This document shows, piece by piece, positions 45,638 through 52,899 of a stretch of DNA of 54,337 bases. The stretch spans positions 1 through 54,337 of the forward strand of contig JAZRAC010000027.1 of the NCBI GenBank assembly GCA_045634365.1. Reading direction: 5' to 3'. This DNA is from HGM04593 sp045634365 (GTDB lineage Bacteria > Bacteroidota > Bacteroidia > Bacteroidales > Bacteroidaceae). Each line of letters begins with the position of its first letter. The stretch's first letter is position 1. The translations under genes were made by a program, and so were the position numbers. The notes below the pieces were generated by a model that was given only the letters and a program-made list of their open reading frames with translations, did no database searches and was not told the DNA's origin.

Positions 45638-46456
45638 ATGAAACGTCTTATAAATCTATCCCTTATTGTCGCTGTTGTGCTTTCTTTCTCTTGCTCGGGT
45701 GAGAGAGCGGGTGGAAGGATTGTGCTTACAAGTGCATACGACAGCCTTTCCTATGCCTCGGGGATGCATATTTCGCGTAATCTTCGAGCTATGGCCTTTG
45801 ACGAAATGGGTATAGATTCCACAACCGTAGAACCCTTTGTAGCCGGCATACGTGCAGCATTCCCTTTGAACATAACCCCCGAATCGAAGGCTTTTGTCTA
45901 TGGAATGAGCCTTGGGGCAAGCGCAATGGAAATGTACGAAAAAACATTGGCACAATTTAAGTTGCAGGGGATAAACGAGGTCGACCGTCACCTTTTTGTC
46001 GAGGGTGTTGTGGCTGCCATTTGTGAGGATAGAGCAGCGCTGGATATGCGCGTAGCCACGGAATACTACAATCGTAGGAAGTATTGCGACGAGAGTGATA
46101 CGTTTATGCAACGTAATAGCGAGCGTAGCGGGGTGGTTACACTCCCTAGTGGCTTGCAATACAAGATGGAGAAGCCAGGCAATGGCCCCACAGCAACGGA
46201 AACGAGTGTAGTTTCCTTTATATACAAAGGATATTTCACCAACGGTGAGATTTTTGAAACGTCGGGTGGGCAAGCGGTAGATGTTCCCGTTGCCGAGACA
46301 ATCCCCGGCCTGCGTAAGGCTCTCACGCTGTTTCCCGCCGGTACCGTCTGCACCCTCTATGTGCCGTGGCAGCTTGGCTATGGCTCGCGTGGTGCCGATG
46401 GAATACCTCCTTACAAAACTTTGGTATTCGAAATTGAAATAGTGAGCGTGAAATAA
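45638..46456 (+). CDS. FKBP-type prolyl isomerase lipoprotein
   Basis: 272 aa from ATG 45638 (MKRLINLSLIVAVVLSFSC); the frame extends to a TTG inside the previous gene but has no reason to start there. The lipobox places acylated Cys near 19. An FKBP_N-like helical region (about 30-160) includes KAFVYGMSLGASAMEMYEK. The catalytic domain follows RSGVVTLPSGLQYKMEKPG, with VVSFIYKGYFTNGEIFETS and DGIPPYKTLVFEIEIV. It is a periplasmic or envelope counterpart of its cytosolic-type neighbour, from a local duplication plus acquisition of a lipoprotein signal. Confidence 0.92.
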   Translation: MKRLINLSLIVAVVLSFSCSGERAGGRIVLTSAYDSLSYASGMHISRNLRAMAFDEMGIDSTTVEPFVAGIRAAFPLNITPESKAFVYGMSLGASAMEMYEKTLAQFKLQGINEVDRHLFVEGVVAAICEDRAALDMRVATEYYNRRKYCDESDTFMQRNSERSGVVTLPSGLQYKMEKPGNGPTATETSVVSFIYKGYFTNGEIFETSGGQAVDVPVAETIPGLRKALTLFPAGTVCTLYVPWQLGYGSRGADGIPPYKTLVFEIEIVSVK

Positions 46457-46495
46457 ATCCGTTAAAAGACTGTAACAAAAACTAAAATAACAATT

Positions 46496-46951
46496 ATGGA
46501 TAAGATAGATAAACTCGATTTAAAAATTCTAAGCATTATATCAAAGGACGCCCGTATTCCCTTCCGTAACGTAGCCGAATTGTGCGGTGTGTCGCGTGCA
46601 GCCATTCATTTGCGTGTGCAGCATCTTATAGATATGGGTGTTATTTCGGGCTCTTGCTACGAAATTGAGGTTCGCCGCCTGGGCTACAAAACCTGCACAT
46701 ATATAGGCATACGTTTGGAAAAAGGCTCTATGTACAAAGAGGTTGTGGAGCGTTTGCGCGAAATTCCCGAGGTTGTGGAGTGTTGTTACACCACCGGCCC
46801 CTATTCAATCCTTGTGAAGATGTATGCTCACGACAACGAGCATCTTATGCAGTTGCTCAATGGTGCCATTCAGGATATTCCCGGAGTGGTGAGTACCGAA
46901 ACAATGATTGTCCTCGACAACAGCATCAAGCGCAATCTTCCAATGGAATAA
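46496..46951 (+). CDS. Lrp/AsnC-family transcriptional regulator
   Basis: 151 aa. N-terminal HTH (KIDKLDLKILSIISKDARIP; ELCGVSRAAIHLRVQHLID) at residues 2-50, and a C-terminal RAM ligand-binding domain (VECCYTTGPYSILVKMYAHD; LLNGAIQDIPGVVSTETMIV). The family senses amino acids and oligomerises. It stands alone after the FKBP pair; its targets are not evident, though the peptidase fusion downstream is a reasonable candidate. Confidence 0.93.
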   Translation: MDKIDKLDLKILSIISKDARIPFRNVAELCGVSRAAIHLRVQHLIDMGVISGSCYEIEVRRLGYKTCTYIGIRLEKGSMYKEVVERLREIPEVVECCYTTGPYSILVKMYAHDNEHLMQLLNGAIQDIPGVVSTETMIVLDNSIKRNLPME

Positions 46952-47098
46952 TTGATTGTGTAAGAAAAAAGAAGATGACTAAAAAGTGTAATTTCTGCGT
47001 TACGCTTGCCTTCAAAATTCTCATTTACGCTTAGTAAACTCCGGTTTTTCAGGCTACGCAAGCCTTGAACCACATCTTTTTATTCATCTCCTACACAA

Positions 47099-47138
47099 AA
47101 GAGACCGCTAAAAAATACTTTTTAGTCGGCCTCTTTTT
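47099..47138 (+). terminator. Terminator between the Lrp and peptidase genes
   Basis: AGAGACCGCTAAAAA pairs imperfectly with TTTTTAGTCGGCCTCT (one A-G mismatch and one bulged base), followed by TTTTT at 47134-47138. It lies 150 nt after the Lrp stop, so the Lrp mRNA would have a long 3' UTR. Confidence 0.6.
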
Positions 47139-47175
47139 AGTTTGCAAAATATCATAGAGTGTTGCTGAAAAGTTG

Positions 47176-47183
47176 TATCTTCG
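47176..47183 (+). promoter_or_regulatory. Putative -7 element of the peptidase-fusion gene
   Basis: TATCTTCG, 21 nt before the ATG at 47205. A TTG is present 11 nt upstream, not at the standard 19-23 nt. Confidence 0.4.
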
Positions 47184-47204
47184 CCATCGAAAATATTATT
47201 AACG

Positions 47205-48980
47205 ATGAACGATAAATTCAATCTGCGAGCCGAATATGCAGCTCTGCACGCAAAATATCCCGCCACCGCCCGTCGCCCCATTGTGGGTATTACAGCCAAT
47301 TTTACCGATGAACGCAATGCCGCACTTGCCGAGGGCTATTACCGGTCGGTGATACGCGCCGGCGGTTCCCCTGTGATAATTCCCCCTTATCGGTGCCGCG
47401 ACTCTTTGGCCTCCGCACTCTCAATGGTGGATGCAATAATCCTCTCGGGCGGTGCCGATATTGACCCTCGTTATATGGGCGAGGAGCCCGATTACTCCCT
47501 TTTGCACAAAATCAACCCCACACGCGACGAACAGGAGCTTATGCTCACTCTCTTGGCGGTGGATTCAGGGCTGCCCATCTTGGGAATATGCCGAGGAATA
47601 CAGACACTCGCCGCTGCGCTCGGTGGCAGCGTGCATCAGGATATTTATGCCGCGCTTGGCACTAATCTGCTTAATCACGACCAGAGCGAGGAGCGCGGTG
47701 TTGCCACTCATTGGGTGAATATAGAGCAGGGTAGCCGTTTGTCGCTGGTTTTTGGCAGCGACAGGCTTTTTGTAAACACTTTCCATCATCAGGCGGTAAG
47801 TCGCGTGCCGGCCGGATTTAAAGTGGCGGCAACCTCTCCCGACGGAGTGATTGAGGCAATGGAGGCGGTCGACGGTCGCTCCATTATAGGCGTGCAGTGG
47901 CATCCCGAAACATTTATACTGAAAGATAATAACGATTGTATGTTGCCCCTTTTCGCTTGGATAGTGAACGAGGCACGGCTCTATCGTGCGGCAAAAAATG
48001 TGCACGCCAATATTCTCTCGCTCGATTCACACTGCGATACTCCTATGCTCTTTGGCGATGGCTACCTATTCGAAGAACGCAGCACTCGCGCACTTGTCGA
48101 CCTGCATAAAATGCACGAAGGCTTGCTCGATGTTGTTACAATGGTGGCCTATATAAAGCAGGAGGCACGCGACGAAGCCTCGCTTGCCACGGCAACTGCA
48201 AAGGCCGACAGCTTGCTCGCCGGCATTGCCGCCCGTGTGGAAAAGAACTCCTCTTTTGCGGCAATAACCGACAATCCCGCCCATCTTCTGCGCCTTAAAC
48301 GCGAGGGAAAGAAGGTGGTGATGCTGGGCATCGAGAATGGCTATGCAATAGGCAAGGATATTGCAAATATAGAGCGTTACCGCCGTCAAGGGGTAATATA
48401 TATGACCCTATGCCACAATGGCGACAATGATATTTGCGACTCGGCACGCGGCAACAGTGAGCACGGAGGCCTCTCCCCGTTTGGTCGCCGAGTAGTGAAG
48501 GAGATGAACCGCGTGGGTATGCTTATAGACCTCTCCCACGCAGCCGAAAGTACTTTCTACGATACACTCGCATTGAGCGAGCAACCGGTGGTCTGCTCCC
48601 ACTCCTCGTGTCGTGCGCTGTGCGACCATCCTCGTAACCTCACCGACGCACAGATGCGTGCCCTTGCCGCAAAAGGCGGTGTAATTCAGGTGACAATGTA
48701 TGCCGGTTTTTTGTGTAAAGAGGGCGAGGCTACGCTCGACGACTTTATGCGCCACCTTCTCCACGCAATAGATGTCGCGGGGATAGACCACGTGGGCATC
48801 GGTACCGATTTTGATGGCGACGGCAAGGTTACAGGCTGTGCCGATGCGTCGCAGTTGCGCAACGTAACCCGCGAGCTTTTGCGTCGCGGCTTTTCGCCTG
48901 ATGAGATTGAGAAAATATGGGGCGGTAATTGGTTGCGTGTGTTGCAGCAGGTGCAACAGGGTGCAGAAGCCTCTTTTTAA
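47205..48980 (+). CDS. Peptidase C26 / membrane dipeptidase (M19) fusion
   Basis: 591 aa with two catalytic domains. Residues 24-262 are a class I glutamine-amidotransferase-like peptidase C26 (gamma-glutamyl-GABA hydrolase, PuuD-like): Cys129 in LGICRGIQ and His233/Glu235 in QWHPE complete the triad. Residues about 270-585 are a renal-dipeptidase-type M19 metallopeptidase: His276-x-Asp278 (LDSHCDTPM), MLGIENGYAIG, IDLSHAAEST, VCSHSSCRAL and HVGIGTDFDGDG. No signal peptide is seen, so it acts in the cytosol. The pair would cut a gamma-glutamyl bond and then a dipeptide, suiting gamma-glutamyl peptide or glutathione-type salvage; the substrate is inferred. Confidence 0.93.
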   Translation: MNDKFNLRAEYAALHAKYPATARRPIVGITANFTDERNAALAEGYYRSVIRAGGSPVIIPPYRCRDSLASALSMVDAIILSGGADIDPRYMGEEPDYSLLHKINPTRDEQELMLTLLAVDSGLPILGICRGIQTLAAALGGSVHQDIYAALGTNLLNHDQSEERGVATHWVNIEQGSRLSLVFGSDRLFVNTFHHQAVSRVPAGFKVAATSPDGVIEAMEAVDGRSIIGVQWHPETFILKDNNDCMLPLFAWIVNEARLYRAAKNVHANILSLDSHCDTPMLFGDGYLFEERSTRALVDLHKMHEGLLDVVTMVAYIKQEARDEASLATATAKADSLLAGIAARVEKNSSFAAITDNPAHLLRLKREGKKVVMLGIENGYAIGKDIANIERYRRQGVIYMTLCHNGDNDICDSARGNSEHGGLSPFGRRVVKEMNRVGMLIDLSHAAESTFYDTLALSEQPVVCSHSSCRALCDHPRNLTDAQMRALAAKGGVIQVTMYAGFLCKEGEATLDDFMRHLLHAIDVAGIDHVGIGTDFDGDGKVTGCADASQLRNVTRELLRRGFSPDEIEKIWGGNWLRVLQQVQQGAEASF

Positions 48981-49054
48981 CACAGGAAAAGCATCTGCTT
49001 ATGGTGCAATTTGCAATAAAATTAAAAAATGCAATAATTTTTTTTGAAAGATAG

Positions 49055-49084
49055 TTGCATATTGCCAAAAAAGCAGTATCTTTG
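49055..49084 (+). promoter_or_regulatory. Promoter of tRNA-Pro
   Basis: TTG (49055-49057), 19 nt, TATCTTTG (49077-49084), 24 nt upstream of the mature tRNA 5' end. This is the best consensus example in the window. Confidence 0.7.
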
Positions 49085-49108
49085 CACTCGCAAACAGACA
49101 AAAAGTCA

Positions 49109-49183
49109 CGGGATGTAGCTCAGTCCGGTTAGAGTACGCGTCTGGGGGGCGTGTGGTCGCTGGTTCGAATCCAGTCATCCCGA
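49109..49183 (+). tRNA. tRNA-Pro (anticodon GGG)
   Basis: A 75-nt cloverleaf. The acceptor CGGGATG (49109-49115) pairs with CATCCCG (49176-49182), with discriminator A at 49183. The D arm is GCTC/GAGT, the anticodon stem CGCGT/GCGTG, and the loop CTGGGGG with anticodon GGG at 49144-49146. The T arm is GCTGG TTCGAAT CCAGT. CCA is not encoded. The tRNA marks the border between ordinary chromosome and AT-rich accessory DNA. The start of the frame from 49151 into the following gene lies inside this tRNA and is not a real start. Confidence 0.96.
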
Positions 49184-49262
49184 CAGAAAGAAACATTTGA
49201 TTTACAGCGATTTAGAGGTAAATTAAGTGTTTCTTTCTTTTTTAAGTGGTTTTTGAGCCGTC

Positions 49263-49400
49263 AAAAATATAATAATATTATTTTATCATCGATTATGAAA
49301 TTCTTGAAATTAATTGGGGAAAATTATAGAGAAAATAAAAAAGGTTATATGATAGTGTGGGCATTGTTGCTTATTCCCATCATATTATGCTTTGCAAAAA
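49263..49400 (+). repeat. Direct repeat, copy A (leader and N-terminus of membrane protein 1)
   Basis: Nearly identical to 49996-50133. It covers about 30 nt upstream of the ATG plus the first 35 codons. The main difference is an A6 run (49337-49342) where copy B has A5. Confidence 0.85.
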
Positions 49401-49963
49401 CGATTAATTTATATGCTTATGGTGATGGTATAGAGGGGCTGCAATATTATTGTGGAGAAGATTATTATTATTCCAAACTCTATTCTAATCTTTTTGATGC
49501 AGGAAAAACACTTAACTATGTAGGTGCTTACGCGACATATCTCCTGATATATTTTTTGTCTGTAATTATGCTTGTTTGCATTTTATCTCAACTTAATGTG
49601 CAAAGCAGCAGGAAGGAGTCTTTGGTATATTCATTTCTTTCGATAATTTTTTATTCTGCCATAATTTATGCAATAGTCTATTGGACATCGCATGTTATGC
49701 TTTTGATTGCCGGCGGCGGTGCTGCCTCTCGTGCTATTGTGGCCTTCCCAGAGGTGTTGCAAAGAGTATTTCTTTATTCCTATACTCTTTGCCTTGTTCC
49801 TTGTACCTCGCTGTTTTTCTTAAATAAATTTATCATAAACAAGATTACAGGCAGTGTTATAATAAGGATTGTCAAGCTGTTGGTGATAAATGTGGTCATA
49901 TTACTAATGCTCTCGCCTTTCTTTATTTTGGCCAGTCTTTTAGTTGCCTTCTCAAATGTGTAG
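49295..49963 (+). CDS. Unknown membrane protein, tandem copy 1
   Basis: 222 aa from ATG 49295 (MKFLKLIGENYRENKKGYM). Five hydrophobic segments: MIVWALLLIPIILCF, YLLIYFLSVIMLVCIL, FLSIIFYSAIIYAIVYW, YSYTLCLVPCTSLFF and LLVINVVILLMLSPFFIL. No family is recognised; the shape recalls permease-like subunits of small ABC exporters, without an ATPase next to it. Very AT-rich compared with the chromosome left of the tRNA. A paralog follows directly. Confidence 0.75.
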   Translation: MKFLKLIGENYRENKKGYMIVWALLLIPIILCFAKTINLYAYGDGIEGLQYYCGEDYYYSKLYSNLFDAGKTLNYVGAYATYLLIYFLSVIMLVCILSQLNVQSSRKESLVYSFLSIIFYSAIIYAIVYWTSHVMLLIAGGGAASRAIVAFPEVLQRVFLYSYTLCLVPCTSLFFLNKFIINKITGSVIIRIVKLLVINVVILLMLSPFFILASLLVAFSNV

Positions 49964-49995
49964 TTTTTTTCTTTTTTGTCATATATGCTGACTTG

Positions 49996-50133
49996 AAAAA
50001 TATAATAATTATTATTTTATCATCGATTATGAAATTCTTGAAATTAATTGGGGAAAATTATAGAGAAAATAAAAAGGTTATATGATAGTGTGGGCATTGT
50101 TGCTTATTCCCATCATATTATGCCTTGCACAAA
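49996..50133 (+). repeat. Direct repeat, copy B (leader and N-terminus of membrane protein 2)
   Basis: The second copy of the 49263-49400 unit. The ATG matching copy A is at 50029. An A5 run (50071-50075) in place of A6 shifts that frame, which stops after about 18 codons at TGA. Confidence 0.85.
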
Positions 50134-50693
50134 CAATTTATATATATGCATCTTATGGCGGCTTCGAAAGGTATCAATTTGAATGGTGGGATGAGTATGA
50201 ATATTCACGCTTTTGCCATGATGGAAAGGAACTTGTTAATCTAGGCGCTTGCACGTTCTCTTTTCTGATATATTCTTTCCTTACGATTGGAATTGTTCTC
50301 AAACTCTCTTGGCTTAAAGTGCAAAGTAACAGGAAAGTATCCTTGATATATTCATTGATATATTCATTTCTTTCGATGATTTTTTATTTTGCCATAATTT
50401 ATGCAATAGTCTATTGGACATCGCATGTTATGCCTTTGATTTGGGGGGATTGGATACCCCTACCCGAAAGATTGCAAAATAATTTTCTTGTTTCCTTTAT
50501 TTTTTACCTCGTTTTGTTTCTGTTGCAATTTATCCTATATAAGTGCAATAATTTTATAATAGAATATACTGTTAATAAACATAACAAGAGAATAATTCGT
50601 ATTATAGGAGCAATATTAGGGGTAATAATTGCACTAATCATGTTACTTCTTGTGTGTGTTGGTTGTTTTTATATTATTTCATTTGGTTGGTAA
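50082..50693 (+). CDS. Unknown membrane protein, tandem copy 2, leader frameshifted
   Basis: 203 aa from the internal ATG at 50082 (MIVWALLLIPIILCLAQ). The paralog's usual start at 50029 is intact but out of frame because of a one-base shorter A-run, so the product lacks the 18-residue amphipathic leader MKFLKLIGENYRENKKGY unless slippage restores it. Shared with copy 1: IIYAIVYWTSHVM and the five-segment membrane profile. The middle loop differs strongly. The C-terminus is IIRIIGAILGVIIALIMLLL. Confidence 0.65.
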   Translation: MIVWALLLIPIILCLAQTIYIYASYGGFERYQFEWWDEYEYSRFCHDGKELVNLGACTFSFLIYSFLTIGIVLKLSWLKVQSNRKVSLIYSLIYSFLSMIFYFAIIYAIVYWTSHVMPLIWGDWIPLPERLQNNFLVSFIFYLVLFLLQFILYKCNNFIIEYTVNKHNKRIIRIIGAILGVIIALIMLLLVCVGCFYIISFGW

Positions 50694-50708
50694 GCATAAT
50701 AATGTCGC

Positions 50709-50798
50709 ACTCGTGTTATAGGAATAATACTAACGGAAATAATTGTAGTGATAAAATTACTTCTTGGTTTTATTGCTTTTCTATATCCACTATTATAG
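50709..50798 (+). pseudogene. C-terminal remnant of a third membrane-protein copy
   Basis: Translates as TRVIGIILTEIIVVIKLLLG and onward to a TAG at 50796, aligning with RIIGAILGVIIALIMLLLVC at the end of copy 2. DNA similarity is evident (GTTATAGGAATAATACTAAC against attataggagcaatattagg). It has no start codon or upstream body, so it is the tail of a deleted tandem copy. Confidence 0.65.
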
Positions 50799-50886
50799 TC
50801 AGTTTGGCTAGAACTTAATTCCATTATTATATTATTGATTATTACGTATATAGGGGTTTGAGGGGCTAGTGCAAGGAATGATTTTC

Positions 50887-50942
50887 GACCATTCAGAGTG
50901 CATTATGTGGGTAAAAAGTGAGATAATGCACGATTTGTGGTC
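50887..50942. repeat. Imperfect inverted repeat in gene-free DNA
   Basis: GACCA (50887-50891) pairs with TGGTC (50938-50942), and GTGCATTAT (50898-50906) with ATAATGCAC (50923-50931), separated by a symmetric 6 x 6 internal loop. No U-run. Purpose unknown; it could be an element end or a protein-binding site. Confidence 0.5.
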
Positions 50943-50948
50943 AAAAAA

Positions 50949-50994
50949 CAAACAATAAAAAACCTCACCTGCAGTTATTTTTCTGCAAGTGAGG
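50949..50994 (-). terminator. Terminator of the decayed ATPase gene
   Basis: On the minus strand CCTCACTTGCAG (50983-50994), 8-nt loop, CTGCAGGTGAGG (50963-50974) is a 12-bp stem with one wobble, followed by a T6-rich tail TTTTTTATTGTTTG. It lies 22 nt beyond the stop of the ATPase remnant at 51017, so it is that gene's original terminator. Confidence 0.7.
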
Positions 50995-51016
50995 CCCTAA
51001 TGTAAAGCTAATTTTA

Positions 51017-51150
51017 TCAGTCGAACAAGGAATTCATTGTTATCACATTCTGAATACGACCGCTATATTCATTCCTTGTAAGTCCATAGGTCGTTACCAC
51101 GAACTGTAAAGAATTCCTTATTAGTTCAAACAGAGGGATCTCGTAAGGTT
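51017..51150 (-). pseudogene. C-terminal remnant of an AAA-type ATPase
   Basis: The minus strand reads about 35 codons ending LQFVVTTYGLTRNEYSGRIQ, then NVITMNSLFD and TGA. The VTTYGL-x-RNEYSG-x-x-Q-x-x-x-T block is the C-terminus of a common Bacteroidales AAA-type ATP-binding protein family. No Walker motifs precede it; sequence identity is lost near 51150, where a different gene fragment begins. Confidence 0.6.
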
Positions 51151-51234
51151 GAACGAGAGGTAAAGCATTACAACCTCGATATGATTATAGCTCTCGACTA
51201 TCGTGTGCAGCCACATATGACTACCCGTTTATAG
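51124..51234 (+). pseudogene. Internal fragment of a RhuM-like gene
   Basis: Reads VQTEGSRKVEREVKHYNLDM, then IIALDYRVQPHMTTRL and TAG. The EG-x-R-x-V-x-R-x-V-x-HYNLD-x-I-I-A-x-x-YRV pattern is that of RhuM (virulence/RloF-type) proteins, which are normally over 300 aa. Only the central motif is left, facing the ATPase remnant. Both are leftovers of mobile or defence-type cargo. Confidence 0.65.
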
Positions 51235-51246
51235 TAACCACACCGC

Positions 51247-51552
51247 ATGGACATACGCAAGCAGATAGAGGAATCAACCGAGATTACTCCGTTTCAAAGG
51301 CGGGTGTATCTGGAAGTGTTGAATGTTCCGGTGGGGGAGACTATCACTTATGGCGAGCTTGCAAGGCGCGTCGGGTGCCGCAGTGCACAGGCTGTGGGGC
51401 AGGCGTTGAAGCGCAACCCGTTTGCACCCGTGGTGCCGTGTCATCGCGTGGTGGCTGCCGACGGTTCAATAGGCGGTTATTTTGGCGAGCGCGCCGGTGA
51501 ACAGATTGAGCGCAAGCGTGCGCTGATTGAGGCGGAGCGCAACGCTCAATAG
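51247..51552 (+). CDS. ogt: MGMT-family DNA methyltransferase/alkyltransferase-like protein
   Basis: 101 aa, only the C-terminal MGMT domain. ITPFQRRVYLEVLNVPVGET, then the helix ELARRVGCRSAQAVGQALKR and the active site PCHRV with Cys65 intact, so methyl transfer from O6-methylguanine to Cys is possible. The short form lacks the N-terminal domain of full Ogt (about 160-180 aa). Start at ATG 51247, 12 nt after the RhuM fragment, so its original promoter may have been replaced by the island junction. Confidence 0.9.
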   Translation: MDIRKQIEESTEITPFQRRVYLEVLNVPVGETITYGELARRVGCRSAQAVGQALKRNPFAPVVPCHRVVAADGSIGGYFGERAGEQIERKRALIEAERNAQ

Positions 51553-51646
51553 GTCATTGATGCCGCCATCTCTTCCGTGTTTTGCCGGGCGTAAACATTT
51601 GCCAAGCAAAAACAGTCTAACATGCAAAAACATTGAAAGTTTTTTG

Positions 51647-51654
51647 TATCTTCG
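51647..51654 (+). promoter_or_regulatory. Putative -7 element of the aldo/keto reductase gene
   Basis: TATCTTCG, 24 nt before the ATG at 51679, the same variant box as at 44964 and 47176. TTG occurs 11 nt upstream, as at 47162, not at canonical spacing. Confidence 0.4.
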
Positions 51655-51678
51655 CACATAATCAAGTAATGGAAAGTT

Positions 51679-52677
51679 ATGAAAGAGTATGTTGCTTCTG
51701 ATGCGAGATATGCCGCTGCCGACAAGGTTTATCGCCGTTGCGGTAACAGCGGTGTGTTGTTGCCAAAGGTGAGTCTTGGTTTCTGGCAGAACTTCGGTGC
51801 GAATGCCTCGTACGAGAATTGCCGCGACATAGTGCATCTGGCATTTGACAACGGTGTTACTCACCTTGACCTTGCCAACAACTACGGCCCGCCTCCGGGT
51901 GCCGCCGAGGAGTTGCTCGGGCGCATGCTGAAACAAGACTTCACATCGCACCGCGACGAGCTTTTCATTGCTACAAAAGCCGGCTATGACATGTGGCAGG
52001 GGCCTTACGGCAGCTGGGGTTCACGCAAGCACCTTATGGCAAGCCTCGACCAAAGCCTCAAGCGACTGCAACTTGATTATATCGATCTTTTCTACATTCA
52101 CCGCTATGACCCTGTCACTCCGCTCGACGAGACACTGCAGGCACTTGTGGATATTGTACGCGCCGGCAAGGCTCTCTACATTGGCATATCGCGCTGGCCG
52201 CTCGATGCCCTAAAGTATGCAAACGATTTCCTGCGCAAACAGGGTGTGCCACCATTGATTTTCCAAGGACGCCTGAACCTGCTCGACCGCGCAGTGCAGG
52301 AGGAGGGAATCCCCGCCTACTGCAAGGAGAATGGTATGGGGTTCATCTCGTTCTCGGCACTTGCACAGGGCTTGCTCACATCGCGCTACCTCAACGGTAT
52401 TCCGGCAGGATCAAGAATGACTCTTGGCGGTTCATTGCAACAGGAAAAACTATCGCCACAGCTACTGGAATACCTGAACACACTCAACGCAATAGCCGTT
52501 GAACGCGGCGAGACACTCGCTACAATGTCACTTGCCTGGGTGCTTGCACAGGAGGGCGTGACATCGGTACTTGTGGGTGCACGCACTCCCGAACAGTTTG
52601 CCGAGTCCTTACGCTGCATGGATGTAGCACAGGAGATCTGCAAGGAACTGCCCCTCTACCCCCACAAGGTATTCTAA
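51679..52677 (+). CDS. Aldo/keto reductase (YghZ / L-glyceraldehyde-3-phosphate reductase-like)
   Basis: 332 aa NADPH-dependent reductase with a TIM barrel. Catalytic tetrad read as Asp64, Tyr69 (HLDLANNYGPPPGAAEELLG), Lys100 (ATKAGYDMW) and His141 (YIHRYDP). The NYGPPPGAAEE loop and GYDMWQGPYGSWGSRK are characteristic of the YghZ/Gpr subgroup, which reduces L-glyceraldehyde 3-phosphate and methylglyoxal. The gene appears complete and is compositionally like the core genome. Confidence 0.93.
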   Translation: MKEYVASDARYAAADKVYRRCGNSGVLLPKVSLGFWQNFGANASYENCRDIVHLAFDNGVTHLDLANNYGPPPGAAEELLGRMLKQDFTSHRDELFIATKAGYDMWQGPYGSWGSRKHLMASLDQSLKRLQLDYIDLFYIHRYDPVTPLDETLQALVDIVRAGKALYIGISRWPLDALKYANDFLRKQGVPPLIFQGRLNLLDRAVQEEGIPAYCKENGMGFISFSALAQGLLTSRYLNGIPAGSRMTLGGSLQQEKLSPQLLEYLNTLNAIAVERGETLATMSLAWVLAQEGVTSVLVGARTPEQFAESLRCMDVAQEICKELPLYPHKVF

Positions 52678-52852
52678 TCACATTGGGGTGCAAGCCCCGA
52701 TAAGGCTCCGTCATTCACTAACACAACAATGAATGGCACCAATTACCACACATGCAACAAAGCCACAAATGACTAAATAAAAAACACAATGGAAATCATA
52801 TTGGCAATAATGACAGGAACAGGGTATAGGCGTGTTTTTAAAAGAAATATCT

Positions 52853-52860
52853 TATTTTTG
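52853..52860 (+). promoter_or_regulatory. Putative -7 element of the 202-aa gene
   Basis: TATTTTTG, 39 nt upstream of the ATG at 52900; no TTG at the expected spacing. Confidence 0.4.
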
Positions 52861-52899
52861 TAATCGGAAGCAATTGTGAAAATAGGATAGGTACCAATT

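Noticed and set aside
49151..49294. Upstream extension of the first membrane-protein frame
   Set aside because: It begins inside tRNA-Pro; the ATG at 49295 matches the start of the duplicated unit.
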